Below, piece after piece: positions 18,555 through 29,090 of a stretch of 64,000 nucleotides of DNA. The translations under genes were made by a program, and so were the position numbers. Below the pieces are notes generated by a model, which saw nothing but the letters and a program-made list of their open reading frames with translations, ran no database searches and was not told the origin of the DNA. Every line of letters begins with the position of its first letter. Position 1 is the stretch's first letter. This DNA is from Gimibacter soli (GTDB lineage: Bacteria > Pseudomonadota > Alphaproteobacteria > Sphingomonadales > Kordiimonadaceae), in contig NZ_CP116805.1 in assembly GCF_028463845.1 (NCBI RefSeq), positions 2,972,001 to 3,036,000 on the forward strand, written 5' to 3'.

Positions 18555-18756
18555 GAGCGTCCTCCTGCCAGCGCCCTCAGGCGCGGGTTTGCAAGTGACA
18601 GCTCCCTTTGATCGAAGTGGCAGCCGGTGCCTAATTGCCCGCCTGCTCGTTTACTTGCGGCGAATTTCTCCCCCGTCAGATGAGAAGATTACCGTAAGTC
18701 CGTAAATAATTTAATAAAATTTTATACAGCCAAGGGTGGCATCGACACAAAACAAA

Positions 18757-18782
18757 ACCCCGGGAAGAATTCTTCCCGGGGT
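18757..18782. terminator. groESL terminator, perfect 26-bp palindrome
   Basis: ACCCCGGGAAGAA followed by its exact reverse complement. On the minus strand, 50 nt after the groEL stop, it is followed by TTTGTTTTG. As a perfect palindrome it forms a 12-13-bp stem with almost no loop. The region 18555-18756 between it and the chemoreceptor start holds that gene's promoter area; nothing else is recognisable. Confidence 0.88.
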
Positions 18783-18832
18783 CCGTCGTGCCATCCGAAG
18801 ACGGCGCATATCGTATGGCTGAGGGCCGGACC

Positions 18833-20521
<1,689 letters not shown>

Positions 20522-20539
20522 TCAGAGCAAGCGAGTGGC

Positions 20540-20827
20540 TTACTCGATGATGCCCATGATGTCGGATTCTTTCATGATGAGGAGATCGACGCCGTCGACC
20601 TTCACTTCGGTGCCCGACCATTTGCCGAACAGGACCTTGTCGCCCTTTTGAACGTCAAGCGGGGTCACTTTGCCGTCGTCGCCGCGCACACCGGTGCCAA
20701 CTGCGACAACTTCGCCCTCCGAGGGCTTTTCCTTGGCGGTATCCGGCAGGATGATGCCGCCCGAAGTCTTAGCTTCGCTTTCAATACGCTTGACCAGTAC
20801 GCGGTCATGAAGCGGACGAAGAGCCAT
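20540..20827 (-). CDS. groS: Co-chaperonin GroES (Hsp10)
   Basis: Heptameric lid of the GroEL chamber. 95 residues, the standard length, from the ATG at 20827 (N-terminus [16 protein letters not shown]); GGAGA lies 8 nt upstream. The mobile loop [18 protein letters not shown] and the roof/beta region [19 protein letters not shown] are conserved. First gene of the groES-groEL operon. A CIRCE operator lies 39 nt upstream and a sigma-70-type promoter just beyond it, so HrcA-mediated heat-shock control is expected; hrcA itself is not in the window. Confidence 0.97.
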   Translation of the reverse strand: MALRPLHDRVLVKRIESEAKTSGGIILPDTAKEKPSEGEVVAVGTGVRGDDGKVTPLDVQKGDKVLFGKWSGTEVKVDGVDLLIMKESDIMGIIE

Positions 20828-20865
20828 TATGTGTCTCCATATCTGATAAAGCGTCAAATGAGCTG

Positions 20866-20892
20866 TTAGCACTCAATTGTCCTGAGTGCTAA
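20866..20892 (-). promoter_or_regulatory. CIRCE element (HrcA operator)
   Basis: Perfect match to the consensus TTAGCACTC-N9-GAGTGCTAA, placed between the predicted transcription start and the groES start codon. HrcA binding here represses groESL at normal temperature. Confidence 0.96.
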
Positions 20893-20901
20893 CACGCCGC
20901 C

Positions 20902-20930
20902 TATGTAAGCCACCTGTGTTACGGCTTCAA
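20902..20930 (-). promoter_or_regulatory. groESL promoter
   Basis: On the minus strand, TTGAAG (-35, 20925-20930) and TACATA (-10, 20902-20907) are separated by 17 bp. The expected transcription start falls just before the CIRCE element, which supports the assignment. The rest of the 20931-21258 spacer holds the promoter region of the divergent TonB receptor; a 67-71-codon minus-strand frame there has no ribosome site and is not called. Confidence 0.7.
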
Positions 20931-21258
20931 GGCTGATTGCCCGGATTTTTTGACTTTTGTCGGTTGCGTGCGCTTTCTCAGGAGAACCGCGGCATGGATT
21001 ACGTATTTTGGCCCGCAGGCATAGAACAATACACCTAATGCGATAGTAATATCACACTGCCGGGTCCACCCTTCGCCTGTAACATAAGCGCCACATACAG
21101 AATCATATACGCCGTTAACCATTTTAAATCGCAACTATATTTCTTGAAGACGCCCATCATGCGTCGATAATTTCAATCCTGACCTCTCGAAAGGTCAGAA
21201 CCCAAGAAACATAATCGACGGCACCGCCAAAGCGGATGCCCGTCCAGGGAGAAAATAG

Positions 21259-23619
21259 ATGCAAGGGAAGACCAGCAAATTGCTGCGGGCCACCTCCATT
21301 GTCGCACTTGTCGCCGTGCCCATGACCACCGCGGCTTCTGCACAGGATACCACCGCCCGCTCGGCCGATTTTGAAGAAATCGTCGTAACCTCGCGCAAAC
21401 GGTCCGAAACACTGCAGGACGTTCCCTTCTCGGTGAACGCCAAGACCGAAGAACAGCTCCGCAATTCCGGCGCGACCGGCCTTGCCGACATGGCCCGTAA
21501 CGTTGCCGGCCTCGCCATCACCGACCTAGGGCCCGGCCAGAGCCAGATTGCCATTCGCGGCGTCGCCGCCGGCCAGACGATCCGCGACATGGCGGGCGTG
21601 AAGGAACAGGTTGGCGTCTATCTTGACGAATCGCCGATCTCGGTCGCGCTCTTCACCCCCGATGTCGACCTCTTCGACCTCGAGCGCGTCGAAGTGCTGC
21701 GCGGGCCGCAAGGCACGCTGTTCGGCGCCGGTTCGCTTTCGGGTACTGTCCGCTACATCACCAAAGCACCGGAAATGAACAGCTCTGAAGCTGTTGTTGA
21801 AGCCGGTGCCAATCAGGTTGATGGCGGTGGCTTCGGCTGGAGCCTGAAGACGGCGGTCAACCTGCCGATTGCTGAAGACAAGGCTGCCATTCGCGCGGTT
21901 GCCTATCACACCAAGATGCCCGGCTTCATCGATGCCGTGACCATCAATGGCCGTGAAAAGGATGTGAACGACGGCGGCAAATCGGGCTTCCGCGTTGCAG
22001 CTACCTTCAAACCGACCGAAAACCTGAGCATCACGCCGCGCATCCTGTTCCAGAAACTGGATACGGACGGCTACCCGCGCATCGATGTGTGGAACATCCT
22101 CGGCAACCCCTACACCACCACCGAGCCCGCTGTAACGCTTGGCGAGCGCGAGCAATATGTGCAGCTTGAAGAAGGCCTGAGCGACAATTTCATGCTGCTT
22201 GATGGCAAGGTCGAATATGAAGGCGACAACGTCATCTTCACCTCGATCACCAGCTATACCGACCGCGAAGTGGAAGTCGTGCGCGACGCCACCCAGCTGA
22301 CCGGCAGCGTGACCTTCGACTTCGGCGCCCCGGATGGCGTACGCCTTGATGCCCCGCTCACCGACACGACCGACCTGAAAATCTGGTCGCAGGAAGTGCG
22401 CCTGTCGTCCAACAACGACGGTCCGCTCACCTGGGTGCTCGGTGGCTATTATACCGACTGGAAGCGTGACTATGGTCAGGTGCTCGACACCCCCGGCTGG
22501 ACGGACGCCACCGGTGTACCCACCCAGGGCACCATCGGCGCCGGCGTTGACCAGCCTTACTGGTCGGCCCTCAATATCGATTTCAAGCAAGTCGCCCTCT
22601 TCGGTGAAGCCACCTATGCCGTCAGCGACCGCATGGATATCACCGGCGGCCTGCGCTGGTACGATTACGACGAAGAACGTCGCCTGCGCTTCGATGGTCC
22701 GTTCGCGGATCCGACCGACCGCACCGACAATGCCGGTGCCAACGGCTTCGCTCCGCGCGTGATCCTGTCGTATGACACGTCGGACGATGTAACCGTGAAC
22801 GCGCAGGTCTCGAAAGGCTTCCGCCTTGGCGGTGTGAACGACCCGATCAACCTGCCGCTCTGCTCGGACGAGGACAAAGCCATTTTCGGTGGCCGCGACC
22901 AGTTCGAGGACGAGAGCGTCTGGAACTATGAAGTGGGCGCGAAGGCCAACCTTGGCAACAAGGGCAGCCTGAACGTTGCCGGCTTCTACACCGACATCAA
23001 CGGCCTGCAGATTCCGGTCACCGCCGGGTCGTGCTCGTCGCGTCTCGTGATGAACGTGCCGTCGGCCCGTTCGATGGGCGTTGAAGCCGAGTTTACCTAC
23101 CGCCCGACCGAGAATATGGACTTCGCGATGGGTGCCACCATCACTGACGCCGAAATCCGCTCCACCGTTGTGGACGGCGCCGGCAACGTGATCGGCGCAA
23201 TCGAGAAAGGCAACCGCCTGCCCACCGCACCGAAGTTCCAGTTCAATGCCGCGCTGAACTATTACTGGCAGTTCGGCACCGACTATGAAGGTTTCATCTC
23301 GGCAACCTTCCAGCACGTCGGTTCGGTCTATTCGCTCGTGGAAGCACAGGCCGATGGCTATGACACCTTCACTCCGCGCAACTATGGCGGACTGACTGTC
23401 AGTTCCATCAGCTTCGATCCCAAGCTGCCGTCCTACAATATCGGCAACTTCCGGATTGGCGCACGGCGCGGTCACTATGAAATCGCGTTCTTCGTGAACA
23501 ACCTCTGGGACGAACGTGCGTACCTGTCGCTTGACGTGGAACGCGGTCGCGTGGCGCGGGTCGGTTACCTGACCAACCAGCCCCGTACCTTCGGCGTGAA
23601 TTTCCGCAGCGAATTCTAA
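21259..23619 (+). CDS. TonB-dependent outer membrane receptor
   Basis: Energised outer-membrane transporter, substrate unknown. 786 residues. A signal peptide of about 28 residues ends near TAASAQ. The plug domain follows: EEIVVTSRKRSETLQDVPFS is the TonB-box region and start, and LERVEVLRGPQGTLFGAGSL is the conserved plug loop. The 22-stranded barrel ends in Phe (FRSEF). AGGGAG is 8 nt before the ATG. The style (SxxTLQDVPFSV) is that of the large CirA/FecA-like group common in sphingomonads and caulobacters, often for plant or algal compounds. A terminator follows, so it is transcribed alone. Confidence 0.93.
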   Translation: MQGKTSKLLRATSIVALVAVPMTTAASAQDTTARSADFEEIVVTSRKRSETLQDVPFSVNAKTEEQLRNSGATGLADMARNVAGLAITDLGPGQSQIAIRGVAAGQTIRDMAGVKEQVGVYLDESPISVALFTPDVDLFDLERVEVLRGPQGTLFGAGSLSGTVRYITKAPEMNSSEAVVEAGANQVDGGGFGWSLKTAVNLPIAEDKAAIRAVAYHTKMPGFIDAVTINGREKDVNDGGKSGFRVAATFKPTENLSITPRILFQKLDTDGYPRIDVWNILGNPYTTTEPAVTLGEREQYVQLEEGLSDNFMLLDGKVEYEGDNVIFTSITSYTDREVEVVRDATQLTGSVTFDFGAPDGVRLDAPLTDTTDLKIWSQEVRLSSNNDGPLTWVLGGYYTDWKRDYGQVLDTPGWTDATGVPTQGTIGAGVDQPYWSALNIDFKQVALFGEATYAVSDRMDITGGLRWYDYDEERRLRFDGPFADPTDRTDNAGANGFAPRVILSYDTSDDVTVNAQVSKGFRLGGVNDPINLPLCSDEDKAIFGGRDQFEDESVWNYEVGAKANLGNKGSLNVAGFYTDINGLQIPVTAGSCSSRLVMNVPSARSMGVEAEFTYRPTENMDFAMGATITDAEIRSTVVDGAGNVIGAIEKGNRLPTAPKFQFNAALNYYWQFGTDYEGFISATFQHVGSVYSLVEAQADGYDTFTPRNYGGLTVSSISFDPKLPSYNIGNFRIGARRGHYEIAFFVNNLWDERAYLSLDVERGRVARVGYLTNQPRTFGVNFRSEF

Positions 23620-23637
23620 GCCTTTTCCAAGCGTGAT

Positions 23638-23671
23638 AAAAATGGGCGGTGCCACGGTGCCGCCCATTTTT
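23638..23671 (+). terminator. Rho-independent terminator of the TonB receptor gene
   Basis: 12-bp perfect stem AAAAATGGGCGG / CCGCCCATTTTT with a 10-nt loop, 18 nt after the stop codon. It could work in both directions. Confidence 0.92.
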
Positions 23672-23688
23672 CTTGAAACTGTAGCCTC

Positions 23689-24768
23689 ATGATGACCCAT
23701 GCCCGACTGAACAGAACCGTTTCCCTCTTCGCTGCCAGCCTCGCGCTGGCCCTGCCCGTGCACGCGGCGGAGCCTGCCGCGGCGCCCGACCGCAGCTGGA
23801 CCCTGCAGGTGGAAAACGATCTGTTCAGCCAGTTCATGGGCCTTGCCGACAGCGATTCCGATGCGCCCGATTTCGACGGTGACCGGGGCTATACACAAGG
23901 GCTGCGCCTTGGCCTGACGCTGAAACGCGACAAGGACCTGTTCTTCATCTTCGACTGGATCGACGATAACGGCCTCAGCATCCTTGGTGGCGGCGAGGGC
24001 GACACCTCGGTCAGGACCAAGCAATATTTCTTCGGCCAGAATATCTATACACCCAAGGATATCACGGTCAGCACGCCGCAGCCGGACGACCGCCCCTATG
24101 CTGCGTGGCTTTATGCCGGTGGCTCGGTGGCGCGCCAGACAGGCCGGTCCTTTGAGGTGATCGAACTGGATGTTGGTGTGATGGGGCCCATGGCGCTTGG
24201 CAAGGAAGTGCAGACCACATGGCACGATATCGTCAACACCCGGCACCCCGAGGGCTGGAGCAACCAGCTGCGGAACGAACCGGGCTTTGTGATGACCTAT
24301 ATGATCGCAAGCCAGCTCGTTCGCTATGACGCGGGCGACGACACCAACGGCTTCGGTTTCGACATCACGCCGCACGGCTCCGTCGCCATCGGCACCATCT
24401 ATGATTATGTCAGCGTCGGCGGCACCGCCCGCGTCGGCTGGGGCCGCGACCGCGAGATTGTGACGCCCAACCGCATCCAGCCGTCCACACCCGGCAGCGA
24501 CTGGTTCTCGCCCGGCAGCTTCACGGGTTATTTCTTTGTAGGCGCCGAGGGGCGGTTCATGGCGCGCAACGCCTTTCTCGACGGCAATCTGTTCCGGGAT
24601 AGCCAAAGCGTCGACAAGCATCACTGGGTGGCGGATATCGTCGCGGGTGCTGTCATGTTCGCGGGTGACTGGCGGCTGGCCTACACCCACACTTTCCGTA
24701 CCGAGGAATTCCACGGGCAGGAAGGCGGCCAGTTCTTCGGCGCTGTATCGGTGACCAAGCTCTTCTGA
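23689..24768 (+). CDS. LpxR-family (DUF2219) outer membrane lipid A deacylase-like protein
   Basis: Predicted outer-membrane beta-barrel; LpxR of Salmonella removes the 3'-acyloxyacyl group from lipid A. 359 residues with a signal peptide ending near HAA (residue 27). Asn43-Asp44 in QVENDLFS match the conserved N-D pair of the LpxR active site, and the His in TTWHDIVNTRHPEGWSNQL fits the catalytic His. GDRGYTQGLRLGL and DDRPYAAWLYAG are the other family blocks. It ends in Phe (VTKLF), as barrels do. No clear ribosome site precedes the ATG at 23689. Whether it acts on this organism's lipid A is unknown. Confidence 0.88.
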   Translation: MMTHARLNRTVSLFAASLALALPVHAAEPAAAPDRSWTLQVENDLFSQFMGLADSDSDAPDFDGDRGYTQGLRLGLTLKRDKDLFFIFDWIDDNGLSILGGGEGDTSVRTKQYFFGQNIYTPKDITVSTPQPDDRPYAAWLYAGGSVARQTGRSFEVIELDVGVMGPMALGKEVQTTWHDIVNTRHPEGWSNQLRNEPGFVMTYMIASQLVRYDAGDDTNGFGFDITPHGSVAIGTIYDYVSVGGTARVGWGRDREIVTPNRIQPSTPGSDWFSPGSFTGYFFVGAEGRFMARNAFLDGNLFRDSQSVDKHHWVADIVAGAVMFAGDWRLAYTHTFRTEEFHGQEGGQFFGAVSVTKLF

Positions 24769-24887
24769 AATATCATATTTTCCGCAAGCCCCCTTTGCCT
24801 GCATGTCGCCGCTGTGGCATGATCCGCACGGGGGGCAGCCATATTTCCGCTGCCTGATCTGACCGAACGGCTTTGGAAGGGGTGAAG

Positions 24888-25400
24888 ATGTTGACGGGTC
24901 GCCTTCCGCACATGCTTGTGCTGGCTGCCTTGCTGCTTGGTGCCCCTGCGGCCCGGGCGGACCTTACCCCCACCCACGTTACAGTCGCCCTGAAATCCGC
25001 GCGCTTCCTGATGCCGGCACCCACACCCGGTGACATAGCCGCCATCGTCTACAAGGAAGGCGACGCAGCCTCAAAAAAACTTGCCGAAACATTAGCAGCC
25101 AGCGTGGACACAGTCATCCTGACCCCGAAGCTGACCTCGACCGCCAATCCCGATTTCACTCGCGCGCGGCTCGTGTTCATCACCGATGCAGCGCTTGCCG
25201 ATATCGACCGGCTCTCCGAAATCGCCAAAATCCACCATGTGGCAACCATCGCGTCCAAGGCCAGTTGCAGTCAGGCCGACAAGTGTGTGCTGACGGTGGA
25301 AACCGACCCTAAAACCCAGATTTATCTGAGCATCGATGCGGCGACCGCCGCTGGCGTCACCTTCTCCAGCGCCTTCACGATGCTTGTCAGAAAACATTGA
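24888..25400 (+). CDS. Secreted YfiR/DUF4154-like protein
   Basis: 170 residues with a signal peptide (MLTGRLPHMLVLAALLLG, cleaved near ARA). The mature part looks like a divergent YfiR/DUF4154 domain: an N-terminal ALKSARFLMP-type strand, ARLVFITDAALADI in the middle and the ending IYLSIDAATAAGVTFSSAF, which parallels the INLDAARRAGLKLSS signature of the family. Two Cys (SCSQADKC) may form a disulfide. GAAGGGG is 5 nt before the ATG at 24888. It lies 16 bp upstream of a TonB receptor gene, a pairing often seen for DUF4154 proteins. The family call is tentative. Confidence 0.6.
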   Translation: MLTGRLPHMLVLAALLLGAPAARADLTPTHVTVALKSARFLMPAPTPGDIAAIVYKEGDAASKKLAETLAASVDTVILTPKLTSTANPDFTRARLVFITDAALADIDRLSEIAKIHHVATIASKASCSQADKCVLTVETDPKTQIYLSIDAATAAGVTFSSAFTMLVRKH

Positions 25401-25416
25401 GCCCGCAGGAATTCCG

Positions 25417-27537
25417 ATGATGCGACCGGCAAGAAAAAGAAGAACCATCAAACCCCTCACGGGCCGCTCCAGCCTGGCGGCCCTCGCCTGCGCTCTGATA
25501 TCAGCGTCTCCTGCCTTGGCCCAATCACTGGACCACGGCACCATGGAGGAAATCTTCGGCGAACCCGTCACCGAAGGCGCCACCGGCACGCCGAAGCGGG
25601 CGTCCGAAGTGCCGGTGAATATGACCATCATCTCGGCCGATGAAATCCGCCGATCCGGCGCGCGGGACGTGATGGAAATCCTGCGCCGTCATGTCGGGCT
25701 TGATGTCCAGCGCGCTACACAAACCAGCGGCAATGTCTCGGTGCGCGGGCTTAATATCGATGGCGGTCGTCTGCGCGTGCTGATCAACGGGCGGGACACG
25801 TACCGCACCTACGAAGGCACCACACAATGGGCAAGCCTGCCTGTGGCGCTTGCCGAAATTCGCCAGATCGAAATCGTGCGCGGCCCGGCAACGGCGCTTT
25901 ATGGAGCCAACGCCGTCACCGGCGTCGTCAATATTGTCACTTACGATCCGCTGTATGACGAAGGCGGTAATGTCACGGCCCGTATTGGCAACAATGGCGT
26001 CCGGGAAGTCGCGGCAAATGCCATCGTCAAGCTTGGCCCCAAGGCGGGCGTCCGCATTTCCGGCGGCTATTTCGATAGCGACGCGTTCGACGCCCCCCTG
26101 ACCCCGTCGGAAGCCCTGTTACGGCTTGATCCCGGCAGCCACTGGATCAGCGTCGACGCCGGATTCCAGCTGTCCGATACCATTCAGGCGAGCCTCGAAT
26201 TTTCGCACCTTGGCGGTGATGTGAACTCGCTGCCCTATCTCGGCACGCTCAACAATTCGGAAGTCGAGGACTATGCCGCGAAGGGAACCCTGACCGCAGA
26301 AACCGCATTCGGGCGCTGGACAGCGACGGCAATTTTCAACTCGAATGAAGAAACACGCTACACGGCGCTGACCATACCGACAGGTGTTTTCCTGCTGCTG
26401 CAGAAAATCGAGGCCGAAACCCGTATATTCGATGTCACCAACATGCAGATGGTGGGGGCCGATACCGCGCTTCGCCTGTCGGCCGGTTACCGGCAAGACA
26501 AGGCCGGGCAATTCGGCATGAGTGCGGCAGACGGCACGGGCGACGTTGGCTACGATACCTATTATGCCGCCTTCCTGATCGACCGGGTGATTTCAAGCAG
26601 CCTCACCTTCGACCTCTCAGCCCGCTACGATTATATCAGCACCTTCCGCACGGCGGACATGCTGCCTTTCCTGCCGTTCACGAACGACGATTATGGCAAT
26701 TATGACGCCGTCAGTGCCAATGCGGGCCTCAGCTGGAAACCGACGGATGCGGACACGCTGAAGCTAATGTATGCGCGCGGCTTCCTCGCCCCCACCATCT
26801 TCACCCTTGGCGGCCAGATCGTGCCGAATTCGACCTATCCCGGCATCGTTGCTTTCGGTGGCAGCCCGAATGTGGAACCCACGATCTCGACACAATTCGA
26901 ACTGCTATATGAACGCGACATTCCGGCGCTCGGCGCCAGCTTCAGTGCGGCCATCTTCCACCGCAAGGACAGCAGCATTCATCGCTCCGTCGTGCTTGGC
27001 GGCCTGTATCCGCTTGAAAGCGGCGATTACTATGTCGGCACCGCCGTCATCGGCGACGCAAAGACATGGGGGCTGGAACTGGACCTGAGCGGCAAAACAC
27101 CCGAGGGCATATATTGGGCGCTGCGCTACGGCTTTGCAGACACCTCCGAGACGCACGATTTTGAAGGCGGGATCGGGCCTGTTTCAGACGCATATGCACT
27201 GGTGCCGGAACATCTGGAAGACAGAAGCTCCAAACATATCCTGACAGCCAATATCGGCTTCGAACGCGAGACAGGCTTCTACGGCGACATCCTCGTCCAG
27301 TACAAGTCAGGCTATGACAGCTTCTCGGGCTTCGCACTGCCGCCAACGGCTGCAAGCCCTTACCGCCAGATCGACGGCACCTGGGTCGGCAATGCCAACC
27401 TCGGCTACAAGTTCGAGGGTGGCTGGCGGCTGTTTGTGACCGGCGAAGGCCTGTTCAATGCCCACCGGTATGAACATGTCGCCCCGCAGGCACGCCTCGA
27501 CCGGCGCTTCTGGGCGGGAGTCAGCTTCGATTTCTGA
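25417..27537 (+). CDS. TonB-dependent outer membrane receptor
   Basis: 706 residues from the ATG at 25417, 7 nt after AGGA. Signal peptide ending near PALAQ. The plug domain begins with ASEVPVNMTIISADEIRRSG and contains RGLNIDGGRLRVLINGRDTY and IRQIEIVRGPATALYGANAV, the short-loop style of vitamin B12/colicin-type or metal receptors. The barrel ends in Phe (GVSFDF). It follows the YfiR-like gene by 16 bp and is likely co-transcribed. In other bacteria such DUF4154-receptor pairs accompany c-di-GMP or histidine-kinase genes; none is present here. Substrate unknown. Confidence 0.92.
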   Translation: MMRPARKRRTIKPLTGRSSLAALACALISASPALAQSLDHGTMEEIFGEPVTEGATGTPKRASEVPVNMTIISADEIRRSGARDVMEILRRHVGLDVQRATQTSGNVSVRGLNIDGGRLRVLINGRDTYRTYEGTTQWASLPVALAEIRQIEIVRGPATALYGANAVTGVVNIVTYDPLYDEGGNVTARIGNNGVREVAANAIVKLGPKAGVRISGGYFDSDAFDAPLTPSEALLRLDPGSHWISVDAGFQLSDTIQASLEFSHLGGDVNSLPYLGTLNNSEVEDYAAKGTLTAETAFGRWTATAIFNSNEETRYTALTIPTGVFLLLQKIEAETRIFDVTNMQMVGADTALRLSAGYRQDKAGQFGMSAADGTGDVGYDTYYAAFLIDRVISSSLTFDLSARYDYISTFRTADMLPFLPFTNDDYGNYDAVSANAGLSWKPTDADTLKLMYARGFLAPTIFTLGGQIVPNSTYPGIVAFGGSPNVEPTISTQFELLYERDIPALGASFSAAIFHRKDSSIHRSVVLGGLYPLESGDYYVGTAVIGDAKTWGLELDLSGKTPEGIYWALRYGFADTSETHDFEGGIGPVSDAYALVPEHLEDRSSKHILTANIGFERETGFYGDILVQYKSGYDSFSGFALPPTAASPYRQIDGTWVGNANLGYKFEGGWRLFVTGEGLFNAHRYEHVAPQARLDRRFWAGVSFDF

Positions 27538-27543
27538 GGCGCC

Positions 27544-28857
27544 TCACATCACCGGGTCCTTGGCATCCACATAGATGCCATCCCCGACACTAGCGACTGG
27601 CAGGGCCAGGACCTTGTCGATCCGCTTGCCGTCCATATCCATCACCTCGAAATGCCAGGCTTCCCATACGGCGGTATCGCCTTCCTCAGGGATGCGCCCC
27701 AGAAGCCGCAGGATCATGCCCGACAGCGTGTGGTAGCGCCCCTCTTCGGGCACCAGACGGATGCCGAGGCAATCCTTCAGGTCCGGCAGCGGCAGGCTGC
27801 CATCCAGAAGCCACGAGCCATCGGCACGCAGGATCGCGCGGCCTGTACCTTCGGCCGGGGCGAAGTCGCCAGTCAGGGCTTCGAGAAGATCATGGATCGT
27901 GATGAGGCCTTCGATCTCGCCGTATTCGTCCACGACCAACGCGAAATGATCGGCGCCCTGCCGGAAACGTTCCAGTAGCTCCATGCCCGTCAGCGTCTCG
28001 GGTACATAGAGGGCCGGGCGGATGCGGGCACGCAGGTCAGCGCTGCCCGAGGCAACATCGCCGAGCACATGCTTTGCCTGCACGAAGCCCAGCACATTGG
28101 CGGGCCCGCCTTCGCACACAGGGAAACGCTCGTGGGCGCTGTCGGTCATGACTTTCAGGTTTTCGGCAAGCGGCCGGGCCAGGTCGATCCAGTCAATCTC
28201 GCCGCGCGGCACCATCAGGGAGCCAAGCTGACGGTCATCAAGCCGCAGTACATTGCGCACCATCGCGTGCTCGTGCGCCTCAATCACCCCGGCATCCGAA
28301 CCTTCGGCGAGCACGGCATGGATTTCCTCTTCCGTCAGCGGATCGGCCTTGTCCTCCCGCACACGAAGCAGCGCAAGAAGGGCTTTGGTGGAAACGGAAA
28401 GGAGCGCCACGAAGGGGCGACTGGCAAAGGCCAGCAGCTGCATCGGCCGGGCCATCAGCCGGGCGATGCCTTCGGGGTGCAGTTGCCCGATCCGTTTGGG
28501 CACCAGTTCGCCCACAACAATCGACAGATAGGTAACTGCCACCACCACCATCACAGTTGCACTGATCGCCGCTGTTTCGGGGTCAGCGCCAAGCCCGGTC
28601 AGCCAGCGGGCGAAATCATCGGCAAGCACAGCCTCACCGACGATACCATTAAGGATACCGATCGAGGTGATGCCGATCTGAACGGTGGAGAGAAAACCGG
28701 TCGGCTCCTCGGCAAGTTTCAGCGCCGTCGCCGCCTGCTTGTCGCCTTCTTCGGCACGCTTGGCGAGCCGGGCACGGCGAGCGGTGACAATGGCAATCTC
28801 CGACATTGCGAAGACACCATTCAGGATGATAAGGCCAATCAGCAGCAGGATTTCCAT
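27544..28857 (-). CDS. CNNM/CorC-HlyC family membrane protein (DUF21-CBS-CorC)
   Basis: Integral membrane protein linked to divalent cation (Mg or Co) efflux. 437 residues with the standard three parts. A DUF21 membrane domain covers about 1-190, beginning MEILLLIGLIILNGVFAMSE and including GITSIGILNGIVGEAV. A CBS pair covers about 205-335 (MVPRGEIDWIDL; FALVVDEYGEIEGLITIHDLLEAL). A CorC/HlyC C-terminal domain covers about 350-430. GAGG is 6 nt before the ATG. It converges on the TonB receptor gene with only 6 bp between stops. Older databases call such proteins hemolysins, without support. Confidence 0.92.
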   Translation of the reverse strand: MEILLLIGLIILNGVFAMSEIAIVTARRARLAKRAEEGDKQAATALKLAEEPTGFLSTVQIGITSIGILNGIVGEAVLADDFARWLTGLGADPETAAISATVMVVVAVTYLSIVVGELVPKRIGQLHPEGIARLMARPMQLLAFASRPFVALLSVSTKALLALLRVREDKADPLTEEEIHAVLAEGSDAGVIEAHEHAMVRNVLRLDDRQLGSLMVPRGEIDWIDLARPLAENLKVMTDSAHERFPVCEGGPANVLGFVQAKHVLGDVASGSADLRARIRPALYVPETLTGMELLERFRQGADHFALVVDEYGEIEGLITIHDLLEALTGDFAPAEGTGRAILRADGSWLLDGSLPLPDLKDCLGIRLVPEEGRYHTLSGMILRLLGRIPEEGDTAVWEAWHFEVMDMDGKRIDKVLALPVASVGDGIYVDAKDPVM

Positions 28858-29090
28858 ATAAGCCTCGGCCTAAAGCGCAACTGCGGGCACCGGGCGGTCG
28901 CTGCCGCCAATGCCTCTACTGTGATTGTCATCCATGTTGAAAATCCTGAAACGCTGGTGCGCGATTTTAGGAAGGCCAGCCCCTGCGTGTCAATTGAAGG
29001 TGGAAATTCACCCAAAGGTGTCTTAGAAAGCGCTGCCGCTGCCTGTAAAGTGTTGAATGCGGCCCGTATTCCGATCCAAGATAGAAACAG

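Noticed and set aside
20919-21134. A 71-codon minus-strand frame upstream of groES.
   Set aside because: It has no ribosome site, no recognisable features and overlaps the groESL promoter.
21526-24804. A 1092-codon minus-strand open frame opposite the TonB receptor and LpxR genes.
   Set aside because: It crosses two genes and a strong terminator on the other strand and has no recognisable domain; long antisense frames are expected in G+C-rich DNA.
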